34,979 bases of DNA from an uncultured Verrucomicrobia subdivision 3 bacterium (lineage in GTDB: Bacteria; Verrucomicrobiota; Verrucomicrobiia; Limisphaerales; UBA11358). The stretch is from NCBI GenBank assembly GCA_903858275.1, contig CAIOIC010000076.1, positions 1 to 34,979 on the forward strand. Direction: 5' to 3'. Below, piece after piece: positions 1 through 7,977 of this stretch (the stretch's first letter is position 1; each line of letters opens with the position of its first letter). The notes beneath the pieces were generated by a model. That model did not search any database and had not been told where the DNA came from. It was given only the letters and a program-made list of their open reading frames with translations. Made by a program: the position numbers and the translations under genes.

Positions 1-2
1 AC

Positions 3-3000
3 TGGACGGGCGTAACCGGGAGCGGGAATATCACGCCGGACTGGTGGCTTTGGAAATACTTCGGGACGACATCCTTGTCCGACACAAATCTGGATGCCAA
101 CGGCAACACATTGCTCAGTGATTATACCAACCACGTTACACCCACGGTGTTCAAATACACCGGTTTGGTGGTGCCGAACAATTATGTCAGTTCCAGCCAG
201 CCGACGGTGCAGCTCGATGTGGTGGGCGCTCCCTATTACATCGCCACGCTCATTGACGACGGCAATTTTTCCAACGCGGTTTGGAATGCTTACAGCGGCT
301 CCAGCGTGACGGTAAACCTTGGCACCAGCCAAGGCTGGCATGACGTCTGGATCGGCCTGCGCGGCCACGCGGATGATCCCGCGTCCGCCGTCTGGCAGCT
401 AAAGCGTTTGAAGCTGGACTGGACCCCGCCAAGCCTCGTCATCACCAACCCGCCCGGCGGAACCGCAGACATTCCCATGATTCAGCTGCAGGGCTACAGC
501 CCGGAAGCGTTGAGCAGTATCAGCTACGACTTGAGCAATGCGGCGGGAATGGTGACAAACCAGCAGGTGTTGGTGTTGAATCAATTTTACACCACGAACA
601 CCTGGGAATTCACGACGAACACCTTTCAGGCCTTTGACGTGGTGCTGACCAATGGCGTGAACACTTTCACCCTCCACGCCACCGATCTGGCCGGCAACGT
701 CGCCACGCTCGTCACCAATATTACGGTGGATTATTCCGCCAAGACCAATCCGCCGAACCTTCAAATCTTCTGGCCCCAAGATCAAATGCAAATCAGCGGC
801 AGCAACGTCACCGTGCGCGGGCTGGTGGATGATGCGACCGTTACGCTTACGGCCTCAATGATTGACACCAATGGCACGACCAACATCTTCTCTGGCTTGG
901 TGGAACGGAATGGGAAATTCTGGCTGGAAAACCTGCCGCTGAACAGCGGCACGAACACCGTGACCGTGACCGCCAGCGATGTGGTGGGGAACCAGAGCGA
1001 AACCAATCTTACACTGGTGCGCAGCGCGGTGACGGTTACCATTGATGCGGTGACGGATCCGGCACAACTATGGCAGGCCACGGTAAATCTTACCGGGACA
1101 ATTTCGGACCCGACCTATGCCGTGTGGGTCAATGGCGTGCAAGGCGTAAACCATGGCGATAGCACTTGGAGCGCCGACAATGTGCCAACCACGCCGGGGG
1201 GCGTGGCGAACTTCAATGTGACGATATATCCACCGGGCGAAGCCCCGGCGGCCAACGCTGGCGGGAACGGGGTGAACCCGCAGACGCCCAACGCGAGCAA
1301 CGGCGGGGCCAACCCTGACAAACCGGATACAATATATTTAACGTGCGATTCGCAGGAATGTGAGCTTCATACTTATGAAAAGGAAGAGGCGGTGGACTAT
1401 GTAACTGGTGCGCCCGATTATGTCACCGAACAGCAAACGTGGGATCGTTACGAGCATATTTGGCTGGGGAATTTTGGCGGCGAGGCCAATTCCGAGTGGA
1501 AAGGTCAGACGGACAATGTCGGCCCCGGAATTCCCGATGACCACTACACCCTCAGAACGACGACCAAGGTGTCGTGGTGGACGGATGCGCCACCGGGTGA
1601 GGCGGTCACGGTTGATTTTGATGGCAACGTGACGACCAACGCCGCCGATTATATTCCAGAGATCGCAACGATGGGCGAACATTGCATGGTTCCCAACGTT
1701 CCCTACAACCCGCTTCCAGAGGTCTTTTCTCCGGCGGGCATCTTGGGCGTGCGAGTGAGCATGGACACCGTTACGCGCACTCATCGCGAAACCTACAAAC
1801 GAAAAGCCGACACGGCGTTGCACGTTAAAACGGGCGGGAAAGCATTGCCGGCAAGACAAAATCTGTGGCGGTTCAATGGTGGGGCAAGCGAGATTACGGA
1901 TAAGCGGGCGGTGCCGCCGTTAAGTGGGCAGGGAATCACCAACAAGACACGGATATCGATTGGCAGCATGGGCAAGCTGGGTGCCGACGGCAACCGTTGG
2001 GTGGTGTTGCCGGACGATCAGGACATTGATGTGACTCCGACAGTGGCAGGCCTTGATTTTTACACATTCAGTGTGAGTGGGCAGAAATATACGCTAACGA
2101 TTCTGGCGAGCAGCAGCACGACCAACGCAGACCTTTCAACTGACACACCGGAGTTTTGCGTGGGACAGAAGGTGACTTTTGCGGCTGCTTGGGACACCGA
2201 ACTAGTTGCCGAAAGCACAAACTATATTTGGAATTTTTCAGGAAAATATGTGAACCATTCTTCACAAGCCAACAGCCAATCATCCGTAAATTATGACATT
2301 GATTTAAGTTTGCTGGATGTGGCTCAACCTTGTGCCTGGTGGTATTCGGGCGGAAACAAAAACGCCTATCTGCATGAAAGACTCCATTTCAGCAATGGCC
2401 AAAGCGTGACGGTTTCCGCAAGCGGCCAGTTCAGTATGTTTAGGCCAAGCGTGGTCATGGTAAATGCAGCAGTCCACGGCCCGCCGGAGAATATGTGGCT
2501 AACTGGTGGTTATCCAAATGTATATCCAGCCAGTCCGCCTTGGACAGGCTTTGAAGCTGGTATAATCGGCCTAGGGGTGGCAAGCGTTACAAACAATATG
2601 TGTTTCGACGTGCAAGTGCTTTCACCAGACTTTGCTGGAGACGCCAAGATTACACAGCTTTGCACGATTGACGCGACCCACTATCCAACAGATATTAGTA
2701 TTTCCGGCAATCTAGATAATAGCGACCCATATCCCAATGCCTATACGCATGTTTATACAATCAGCGCTAACAGTTTTACAGGGGGACCTCTCAATGTTAT
2801 GCGTCTGGATGACGCACCTCAAGGCGGTGGGTTTGGCTCGTTTCATTTCAACGGCAGTTTTACGGACTATATTATGTTTACGCCGGGCGGTTTGGGAGAT
2901 ATTTACGTTCCACTTGGCAAATTGACTTGGGGAACATCCTTTGAAGCAAACTATCCAAATGTTGCCATCAATCCCAATTTAGTTACTGATCCGCAAAATC

Positions 3001-3056
3001 CAGATTGTTCAGAAGATTGGCCTGTTTGGACGGCTGTCTTTTCGAATCCAAACTAA
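3..3056 (+). CDS. Large exported Ig-repeat protein, 5' end outside window
   Basis: The frame is open from base 3, so this is the C-terminal 1017 codons of a longer gene; the TTG at 75 is only an internal codon. The first residues (WKYFGTTSLSDTNLDANGN) resemble the short Asp/Asn-rich linker common in secreted Verrucomicrobia proteins. Three bacterial Ig-like domains follow, at roughly 427-730, 748-1033 and 1039-1245. They carry the 'GxNTxTVTAxDxxGN' signature near 650-710 and 940-1000, as in glucodextranase-B-type Ig domains. A Gly/Asn/Pro linker lies near 1240-1320. The remaining ~580 residues (1320-3056) match no family I recognise; they have few cysteines, no obvious catalytic motif, no membrane segment and no sorting tail. 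Base composition becomes AT-rich after about 2200. Function is unknown; an extracellular adhesion or surface protein is the best guess. Confidence 0.8.
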   Translation, partial: WTGVTGSGNITPDWWLWKYFGTTSLSDTNLDANGNTLLSDYTNHVTPTVFKYTGLVVPNNYVSSSQPTVQLDVVGAPYYIATLIDDGNFSNAVWNAYSGSSVTVNLGTSQGWHDVWIGLRGHADDPASAVWQLKRLKLDWTPPSLVITNPPGGTADIPMIQLQGYSPEALSSISYDLSNAAGMVTNQQVLVLNQFYTTNTWEFTTNTFQAFDVVLTNGVNTFTLHATDLAGNVATLVTNITVDYSAKTNPPNLQIFWPQDQMQISGSNVTVRGLVDDATVTLTASMIDTNGTTNIFSGLVERNGKFWLENLPLNSGTNTVTVTASDVVGNQSETNLTLVRSAVTVTIDAVTDPAQLWQATVNLTGTISDPTYAVWVNGVQGVNHGDSTWSADNVPTTPGGVANFNVTIYPPGEAPAANAGGNGVNPQTPNASNGGANPDKPDTIYLTCDSQECELHTYEKEEAVDYVTGAPDYVTEQQTWDRYEHIWLGNFGGEANSEWKGQTDNVGPGIPDDHYTLRTTTKVSWWTDAPPGEAVTVDFDGNVTTNAADYIPEIATMGEHCMVPNVPYNPLPEVFSPAGILGVRVSMDTVTRTHRETYKRKADTALHVKTGGKALPARQNLWRFNGGASEITDKRAVPPLSGQGITNKTRISIGSMGKLGADGNRWVVLPDDQDIDVTPTVAGLDFYTFSVSGQKYTLTILASSSTTNADLSTDTPEFCVGQKVTFAAAWDTELVAESTNYIWNFSGKYVNHSSQANSQSSVNYDIDLSLLDVAQPCAWWYSGGNKNAYLHERLHFSNGQSVTVSASGQFSMFRPSVVMVNAAVHGPPENMWLTGGYPNVYPASPPWTGFEAGIIGLGVASVTNNMCFDVQVLSPDFAGDAKITQLCTIDATHYPTDISISGNLDNSDPYPNAYTHVYTISANSFTGGPLNVMRLDDAPQGGGFGSFHFNGSFTDYIMFTPGGLGDIYVPLGKLTWGTSFEANYPNVAINPNLVTDPQNPDCSEDWPVWTAVFSNPN

Positions 3057-3073
3057 CAATAACAAAGATTTTT

Positions 3074-3679
3074 ATGAAAAACCGTTTAACAATTTCTATT
3101 TTAATTTACCTAACTTCTGCAATGCAGATTTTTGCAGTTGAGATGTCTGAAATAACAAATGGTCTATATTTGGCTATTGGGGCTTGGAGGCAAGCGCCTA
3201 CTTCCGGCCAATTAGTTACCAATGAAACGATTAGATTTGATGACAAGATCGCATGGTGTGTCTTCTTTAAAGATGGAAAAATGGAAATAAATTATCCTGA
3301 TGCAATTCATGGCGTTAAAATAAAGATGCTAGATTCTGACGGGAACGAATTAGCAAAAACTGAATTAGGAAAAAGCTTTGGATCGAAATGGGAGCATCTG
3401 CATAGTTACAAAAATACCAAGCTTGGAAGCATTGACGCTTGGGGAGAATACAACCCCTATCAAAACTGGCGATTCCTTTCACCACCCCAGGACTTGTTTG
3501 TAATAAAGAAGCCGGGGATTTATACATTGGAGATTCAGATGCAAATGTTTCGTCACAGTGGTTCAGGTGATCCAGATGTTTGGTTTAAAAATCTAATTCA
3601 TTTTTCTCCAGTAAAAATCAAAGTTGAAAAACAACTAGATTTGTCGCCAAATGTTCAGACAAATCTTCCGTCCAAGTGA
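3074..3679 (+). CDS. Small exported protein of unknown function (201 aa)
   Basis: I chose the ATG at 3074, not the upstream in-frame start at 3005. It lies 17 bp after the stop of the preceding gene and begins a clear signal peptide, MKNRLTISILIYLTSAMQIF followed by AVEM; the longer frame would overlap the neighbour and bury the signal. The mature part (~180 residues) is rich in beta-prone stretches. Near its end is a 'PGIYTLEIQMQMF' strand and 'FSPVKIKVEK', as in secreted beta-sandwich proteins. I recognise no named family and no catalytic motif. The gene is strikingly AT-rich compared with everything downstream of 4400, and this shift continues from the 3' part of the preceding gene. The pair are probably cotranscribed and may have been acquired together (inference). 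Confidence 0.75.
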   Translation: MKNRLTISILIYLTSAMQIFAVEMSEITNGLYLAIGAWRQAPTSGQLVTNETIRFDDKIAWCVFFKDGKMEINYPDAIHGVKIKMLDSDGNELAKTELGKSFGSKWEHLHSYKNTKLGSIDAWGEYNPYQNWRFLSPPQDLFVIKKPGIYTLEIQMQMFRHSGSGDPDVWFKNLIHFSPVKIKVEKQLDLSPNVQTNLPSK

Positions 3680-4029
3680 CGACAGAACGCGGACAAAAAA
3701 AGGGGGCAGTTCTTGGTTTTGACAGCTCCCGCGCACCCCTCCTCCCGATCATCCACCCCATTCTTGTTCGCATCCACAAAACCCCACTGCCGGCCGTAGC
3801 GCGTCGCCAGAAACCACCCGCCCACCAGCACCGCCACCCCGCCCATGATCAGCAGCTCATTCCCCACGACCAGCGTCGGCAGAATGATTAAGGCCAGTCC
3901 GCCGGCACAAATCGCCGTGCTCGTGGTCACGCTCCCCACGATCGCGCGGAGCGGCGGATAGAACAGCGTCGCCAGTCCGGCCAGAAACAGAACCACGCCC
4001 ACCCACACCAGCCCCTTGAGGCTCGCCAA
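3655..4029 (-). CDS. Doubtful small membrane protein with EF-hand-like loop
   Basis: A 124-codon minus-strand frame opens with TTG (MASLKGLVWVG) and contains three hydrophobic stretches, residues ~5-25, 33-53 and 55-77. Next comes DANKNGVDDREE, which fits the canonical calcium-loop spacing (D1, N3, N5, D9, E12). This arrangement looks like real protein rather than a shadow. Against it: there is no ATG, a stop lies four codons upstream of the TTG, there is no Shine-Dalgarno, and the last ~25 residues run 25 bp into the convergent gene. It may be a small membrane protein whose original end was lost, for example a fragment left beside the possible integration scar at 4135-4369. Function is unknown. 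Confidence 0.35.
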   Translation of the reverse strand: MASLKGLVWVGVVLFLAGLATLFYPPLRAIVGSVTTSTAICAGGLALIILPTLVVGNELLIMGGVAVLVGGWFLATRYGRQWGFVDANKNGVDDREEGCAGAVKTKNCPLFLSAFCRHLDGRFV

Positions 4030-4067
4030 TGAACGCGATTATCGCACGCCCCAGCCCAAGCCGCTCA

Positions 4068-4087
4068 TCCGAAAATGACCTTTCGGA
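4068..4087. other. Short inverted repeat
   Basis: TCCGAAA at 4068-4074 and TTTCGGA at 4081-4087 form a perfect 7-bp stem with a 6-nt loop. It lies just upstream of the doubtful minus-strand frame. There is no T-tract on either side, so a terminator is unlikely; it could be an operator-like site or chance. Confidence 0.3.
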
Positions 4088-4134
4088 TTTTCGTCCGGCC
4101 CGGGCAGTCGTCAGACCAGATTTCCGCATTGGAG

Positions 4135-4170
4135 ACGGGCACTAAAACGGACACCAAAACGGACACCAAA
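4135..4170 (+). repeat. 12-bp tandem repeat array 1 (three units)
   Basis: Three consecutive 12-bp units of the form ACGG(G/A)CAC(C/T)AAA. Read in frame they would encode Thr-Gly/Asp-Thr-Lys repeats, but the frame stops at the TGA near 4185. The same three-unit array recurs at 4334-4369 in the same orientation, 199 bp further on. Directly after this array is a 7-bp inverted repeat (AACAGTT/AACTGTT, 4170-4186). Confidence 0.8.
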
Positions 4171-4240
4171 ACAGTTAAAAACTGTTGAAACTGGTAGAAG
4201 CTGGTAATGCTTGATTACCCTGTAAAATCAGGCATAATCA

Positions 4241-4288
4241 CCTCGTAAACACGGGGTAATTAGGCCGAGTCCCACCACCGGCACCACT
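4241..4288 (+). other. Possible 3'-half of a tRNA (integration-site remnant)
   Basis: The segment reads like the distal part of a tRNA. CTCGTAA would be an anticodon loop with CGT (threonine), and CCGAGTCCCACC resembles a T-loop plus 3' T-stem. It ends in ACCGGCACCA with an encoded CCA. The 5' half of a tRNA is absent, the anticodon stem is imperfect and the 5' T-stem does not pair properly, so this is not a functional tRNA. Tyrosine recombinases often integrate at a tRNA 3' end and leave such a fragment. Its position between two identical-type tandem arrays (4135-4170 and 4334-4369) fits an attachment site, but no integrase is in the window. Confidence 0.35.
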
Positions 4289-4333
4289 TCTAACTGTGTG
4301 TGCAGAAATGAGTTAAAGTGCTGGCGGTCCGCA

Positions 4334-4369
4334 ACGGGCACCAAAACGGGCACCAAAACGGGCACCAAT
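4334..4369 (+). repeat. 12-bp tandem repeat array 2 (three units)
   Basis: Three units of ACGGGCACCAAA (the last ends in T). Same unit, copy number and orientation as array 1 at 4135-4170. The interval between the two starts (199 bp) is not a multiple of three, so they are not in one reading frame. The array lies 38 bp upstream of the carboxypeptidase start. Confidence 0.8.
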
Positions 4370-4407
4370 AATCGTGCGTATCTGTATCAGATATTTAATT
4401 AAACATT

Positions 4408-5679
4408 ATGAAACATAAGCGGCTATTCAAACTCGCCGCGCTGTTCGTCGTTTTGGCCTTCGCATCATCGGCGCAGGCTTCAGATACCGCCCCGCTCACC
4501 AACCAACCCGCTGGCAAGCTTGCAAACAAAACCCCCGACTTGGAGTTTATCGACACCAGTTTCGAAAACGCGTCGCCGCTTTGGTATGAATTTGCCGCCG
4601 ATGGGACCATCGTCATCCATCTGCTTTACGATCAAGAACGTAATTCGCCCAACCGCGCCGCCGGTCATGTGCACTTCCTGCTTCGCGCCAAGCCCGGCGC
4701 GAAATTGACGATCGAGTTCAAGGAGCTCGACAATGTTTGGAACGGCAAACCCGGTTCTATCGCCAAAGAACTTAAAGCGGTTTCGATTTCTGAAAATGGC
4801 CGCGATTGGAAAGCCGTGCCGACCGAGAGCCTGCCGGAGAATCGCGTGCGGCTAGCTGTCGAGATGCCCGGTCCGCGACTCTACGTGGCGCGTATCGAAC
4901 CTTATCGACTCTCCGATCTCGACCGGTTGCTCGTGAGCATCCGCAGTAATCCGCTCGTGCAAATCACGCCCATCGGCAAAACGGTTCAAGGACGTGAACT
5001 CGAAATCGTCCGCGTCGGCGACGAGCGCGCGCCGTATCGGGTGTTCTTGCGGGCGCGGGCGCATCCGTGGGAAACCGGCGGCAGCTGGGTCGTGCAGGGA
5101 CTCATCAACCGGCTGCTCAAGGGCGATGTTGACGCGCAAAAGTTTCTCCGGCGGTATTGCCTCTACGTCCTGCCAATGGCCAACAAAGACGGCGTTGCGC
5201 GCGGCGGGACGCGCTTTAATCTTCAAGGTCAGGATCTCAACCGTAATTGGGATAAGCCCGTCGACGCGGAGTTCGCGCCGGAAAATGCGGTGTTGGAAAA
5301 ATGGCTTGAGCAAATGATCGCCGCGGGCCGGCGTCCGCATTTGGCGATGGAGCTGCACAATGACGGCAGCGGCCTGTTGCACATCAGTCGACCACCGGTG
5401 GTGGGGTTAAATCGGCACGTCGAGCGCATGGCGACGCTGGAGAGGTTGCTGCGCCAGCACACGTGGTTCACCGAAGGCAGCACCCGGCCGGTATTTCATA
5501 ACGCCGGCACGCTCGGCGATGGTTGGATGGAGCGTTACGGAATTGACGCCGTCGTCCACGAGTTCAACTGCAACTGGATCGCGGGCGTGAAAGATTTCGC
5601 GCAAGGCCGCCACTGGCAGAGCTACGGCGAAAACCTCGCCACCGTGTTTTACGAATACTTCGGTCTCGTGAAGCCGTGA
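4408..5679 (+). CDS. Secreted M14-family zinc carboxypeptidase
   Basis: Predicted metallocarboxypeptidase of 423 residues. The ATG at 4408 opens a signal peptide (basic KHKR, hydrophobic 8-19, likely cleavage after AQA at residue 24), so the enzyme is exported. Residues ~45-165 form a beta-sandwich-like domain as in the N-terminal domain of cytosolic-carboxypeptidase-like M14 proteins. The catalytic domain starts near 175. Zinc ligands are visible as H219 and E222 (HPWE) and H317 (MELHND). DLNRNW (276-281) supplies the substrate-carboxylate Asn/Arg pair, and E385 in VVHEFN is the expected general base. All key residues are present, so activity is likely; the substrate (peptide C-termini or peptidoglycan peptides) cannot be told. 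It stands alone, with no operon partner within 400 bp. Confidence 0.9.
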   Translation: MKHKRLFKLAALFVVLAFASSAQASDTAPLTNQPAGKLANKTPDLEFIDTSFENASPLWYEFAADGTIVIHLLYDQERNSPNRAAGHVHFLLRAKPGAKLTIEFKELDNVWNGKPGSIAKELKAVSISENGRDWKAVPTESLPENRVRLAVEMPGPRLYVARIEPYRLSDLDRLLVSIRSNPLVQITPIGKTVQGRELEIVRVGDERAPYRVFLRARAHPWETGGSWVVQGLINRLLKGDVDAQKFLRRYCLYVLPMANKDGVARGGTRFNLQGQDLNRNWDKPVDAEFAPENAVLEKWLEQMIAAGRRPHLAMELHNDGSGLLHISRPPVVGLNRHVERMATLERLLRQHTWFTEGSTRPVFHNAGTLGDGWMERYGIDAVVHEFNCNWIAGVKDFAQGRHWQSYGENLATVFYEYFGLVKP

Positions 5680-6095
5680 GTGATTCAAAACTTTCTCACG
5701 CCACGCAGTGGCGCATTCGGGCCTCGACGGCAGGTCGCTGGACTTGCCCTGCCGGGATAACCCAAAGCCCATCGGCAAAATTGTCATTAATGGGTATCGG
5801 GTGACTTTACCTTAGTAAGTGATTGAAAGTGGGAACACTTGATTGGCCGGGACTATCTGAAGCCAAGGAGTTGTTTTCCATAATGCGTTGCGCTCCGGGC
5901 TCGTGTTGGATCATAGATAATTGGGCTTTGCGGGGGAGGGGAACAATACCCGCGCCAATGGTACCACCGGTTGTGGAACTTGATTTTTTCGAGTCTGCAT
6001 GGCGGGATGGCACAGGAGGGAAGACCGCCAATTTGCCGAAAGAAATTTAAACCGGCTAGATTTTGGTTGTTGGTCTCACCGGTAATTCGATCGCG
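5680..6095. other. 416-bp stretch without a convincing gene
   Basis: Just after the carboxypeptidase is an inverted repeat CGGCAGG/CCTGCCG (5728-5734 and 5748-5754, 13-nt loop) without a T-tract. Further on, 5823-6050 is open on the plus strand (75 codons, TTG start) and 5807-6031 on the minus strand (74 codons). Neither frame has a start signal, hydrophobic segment or motif. The block could be a dispersed intergenic repeat of this genome, which one window cannot show. Confidence 0.5.
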
Positions 6096-6347
6096 TCAGC
6101 GGGTTAGCTGGGGAGCGGAGAGTTTAACTATAAAGGCCGTGCTTGATGCGATGATAATGACAAAAAGGATTGTTCCGACGATTAGCGACAATCGCCTTTG
6201 CCGTTCGTCGCGGCATAATTTTGGAAACAATAATTCGCCAAGCTGATGATGATGAAATAACGCATCTCTTTCTACCGGGCTTAAGAGCAGATAGATTGCA
6301 CAAACAACGGCAATTATGGCGGCAATGATTTGAATGGCGAGAAACAT
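6096..6347 (-). CDS. Small two-helix membrane protein
   Basis: Encodes 83 residues from the ATG at 6347; an in-frame TTG at 6371 would add eight residues. The first hydrophobic segment is residues 2-22 (FLAIQIIAAIIAVVCAIYLL) and the second is ~56-76 (IVGTILFVIIIASSTAFIV). A charged loop between them contains HHHQLGELLFPKLCRDERQRR. The two-helix hairpin with a basic loop is what makes the frame credible. No Shine-Dalgarno is visible for either start. No family is recognised; it may be an inner-membrane accessory protein. It lies on the same strand as the DUF3892-like gene, about 300 bp downstream of that gene's stop. Confidence 0.5.
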   Translation of the reverse strand: MFLAIQIIAAIIAVVCAIYLLLSPVERDALFHHHQLGELLFPKLCRDERQRRLSLIVGTILFVIIIASSTAFIVKLSAPQLTR

Positions 6348-6418
6348 GGGAGGTAAATCGTCTATGAACAAACCCCGTGTGAGCCGACGTAGGTGTGGCC
6401 AATGGTAGAATAATAAGG

Positions 6419-6448
6419 CAGCAAGCCATAAGCGGTTACGGCTTGCTG
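6419..6448. other. Hairpin between minus-strand genes
   Basis: CAGCAAGCC (6419-6427) pairs perfectly with GGCTTGCTG (6440-6448) over a 12-nt loop. It lies between the DUF3892-like gene and the two-helix membrane protein gene, downstream of the former on the minus strand. No T-run follows within a few bases, so it is at best a weak terminator or an mRNA-end structure. Confidence 0.4.
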
Positions 6449-6643
6449 TTGAGGTGTTTTCTGGGGTTTCAACATTGATTGTTGATCGGCAACGAGCCGA
6501 TTCCGGTATCTCACCAGCAAATTATTACAAACGAAAAGCGATGCGGTGACGTTTCTGAAAAAACCCGGTCGCTGGTCTTGCCTGCCTCCTGCCAGCAGCA
6601 AGAGGATGAAAAAGACGGCAGCCTCGGCCGGTCAATATTGCCT

Positions 6644-6997
6644 TCAATGCCCGGGTTTTATGGTTGCCAGATACGACAAGGAATAAATTGGTGTTGGGTT
6701 GACTGTTTCCAGCGGGGCGGCATCGGGCAATTCGAGCAGGTGATGGGGGGTTCCATTGTCGAGCAAGGTCTTGAGATATTTTTGTCCATCCGGAGTTTGC
6801 CCGACAACCAGCCGCAAGTTGGTGGAATTTTTCCGCACGAAGTAGTCGAAGAAATTGGCTTCGATATAAGCGATGGCCTCTTCCTGCGTGTGGTGCCATT
6901 TAACTTCCCCGGTCTCCCCAGAAATACGTTTGACGCGTTGATGCGGCAGGGGATGGTCGCACTTTTCAACCTCTTTGACGATGAGTGAGTAAGACAT
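6644..6997 (-). CDS. DUF3892-like small soluble protein
   Basis: I chose the ATG at 6997 (MSYSLIVKEVEKC), giving 117 residues; the longer frame from 7054 adds an implausible basic leader. The layout fits DUF3892. An N-terminal strand carries 'RVKRISGETGEV', then comes 'TQEEAIAYIEANFFDYFVRKN' split by charged residues. Next are 'LRLVVGQTPDGQKYLKT' and the typical 'LLDNGTPHHLLELPDA' ending, comparable to the family's 'YLRTxxDxxxxNNLLxLP' C-terminus. Such proteins are small, cytoplasmic and of unknown role. The last ~20 residues beyond PDAAP are extra to the usual core. The overlapping plus-strand 169-codon frame is its shadow. Confidence 0.65.
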   Translation of the reverse strand: MSYSLIVKEVEKCDHPLPHQRVKRISGETGEVKWHHTQEEAIAYIEANFFDYFVRKNSTNLRLVVGQTPDGQKYLKTLLDNGTPHHLLELPDAAPLETVNPTPIYSLSYLATIKPGH

Positions 6998-7487
6998 GAT
7001 AAATATAAATCGCAATTTTGTTCTGCGGGTCTTGGTAAACGACACACAAACCACACTGCCGCATTTGCCACGAATTCAATATATACGGTTGGGCGGTGAT
7101 TCGTGTTACAACTGGGTAAATTTATTGTCCTTGAAGTCAGGATTGGCGCCAACGGTGGTTTGGTTGGGGTGTTGAATTACACCGGCAATTCTGACGCGCC
7201 GGCAGCTGCCGTGGACTCTCTGGGGAGCATGTTGTATTCTTAGGGCTTGCAAGTTATTCGCTGGATTATTGAAATGCTTTAGCCTTGCTGCTTGTTGACG
7301 GCATTGTTGCCTGCTTTGGATATACTTGGATAAAAGGCAAGTCTCCCCTTTGCGTGGTTCTGGAGAAAATTGATCGCCTGACTGTGGTGGAACGGAAATA
7401 ATCCGCGGCAGCAGCTATGCGAGGACACAATTTAATAACTAATTTAAGCTGACGGCACATCTTTCAACAGTAAGCTAGGCCAACAAA
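6998..7487. other. 490-bp stretch upstream of the sulfation operon
   Basis: No convincing gene. A 46-codon frame (GTG at 7103, stop at 7241-7243) encodes a Gly/Val/Leu-rich peptide reminiscent of secreted beta-strand repeat proteins, but it has no signal peptide or ribosome site. It could be a decayed fragment or chance. The stretch is more AT-rich than the flanking genes and probably carries the promoter of the APS kinase operon and that of the minus-strand DUF3892-like gene; I cannot pick a secure -35/-10 pair. Confidence 0.4.
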
Positions 7488-7934
7488 ATGATTTACTGGT
7501 TTACCGGTCAACCGGGTGCGGGTAAAACGACCTTAGCCATGGCTTTGCAAACAGAACTGCGGCGAGTTGGTCATGTGACCGTGCATCTGGATGGAGATTT
7601 GTTGCGTCAGGTCACGGACAACCGGGATTTTTCGGCGTCGGGACGGGTGAAGAACATCCGGGCGGCGCAGGCTCTGGCGGCTAAAATTCACGAGGATGGG
7701 GCGTGGGTCGTGGCGGCGTTCGTCTCGCCATTTCGCGCCTTGCGTGAAGAGTTTAAACAGCGTCCGGAGGTTTTAGAGATTTACGTCCACACCGCGGAAA
7801 AACGCGGGCGTGAAATATATTTCGCGGAGGCTTATGAGCCGCCGCTGAAGAATTTCCTGGACATGGACACGACCAACGTGAGTGTGGACGCATGCGTGCG
7901 GCGCATTATCAGCAGCAATAATCGGGGGACATGA
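7488..7934 (+). CDS. cysC: Short adenylylsulfate (APS) kinase-like protein
   Basis: Predicted to phosphorylate APS to PAPS with ATP in the cytoplasm, supplying the activated sulfate used by the sulfotransferase encoded 43 bp downstream. The P-loop is GQPGAGKTT (residues 7-15). The family DGD follows at 35-37 (HLDGDLLRQ), then KNIRAAQALAAKI (55-67, the APS-side helix, usually 'ENIRR..') and AAFVSPFRALREEF (76-89, usually 'VAFISPYR'). At 148 residues it is clearly shorter than typical CysC (about 200). The lid region, normally 'RDxKGLYKKA', is replaced by a compressed KRGREIYFAEAYEPP. A related nucleotide kinase of different specificity is possible, but pairing with a sulfotransferase argues for APS kinase. 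No strong Shine-Dalgarno precedes the ATG. Confidence 0.75.
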   Translation: MIYWFTGQPGAGKTTLAMALQTELRRVGHVTVHLDGDLLRQVTDNRDFSASGRVKNIRAAQALAAKIHEDGAWVVAAFVSPFRALREEFKQRPEVLEIYVHTAEKRGREIYFAEAYEPPLKNFLDMDTTNVSVDACVRRIISSNNRGT

Positions 7935-7977
7935 AGTTAGCAGCCGGCCAATCTGTCTTAAATCGTGAAAAAATGTG

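Noticed and set aside
4135..4369. 12-bp arrays considered as a CRISPR array
   Set aside because: Units are directly adjacent with no spacers and far too short.
6479..6988. 169-codon plus-strand frame
   Set aside because: It overlaps the minus-strand DUF3892-like gene, whose protein has family-like order of motifs; the plus frame has none.
7295..7326. TTGACG ... TATACT as a promoter for the sulfation operon
   Set aside because: The two boxes are 20 bp apart, too wide for a standard sigma-70 promoter, and lie more than 160 bp upstream of the start.
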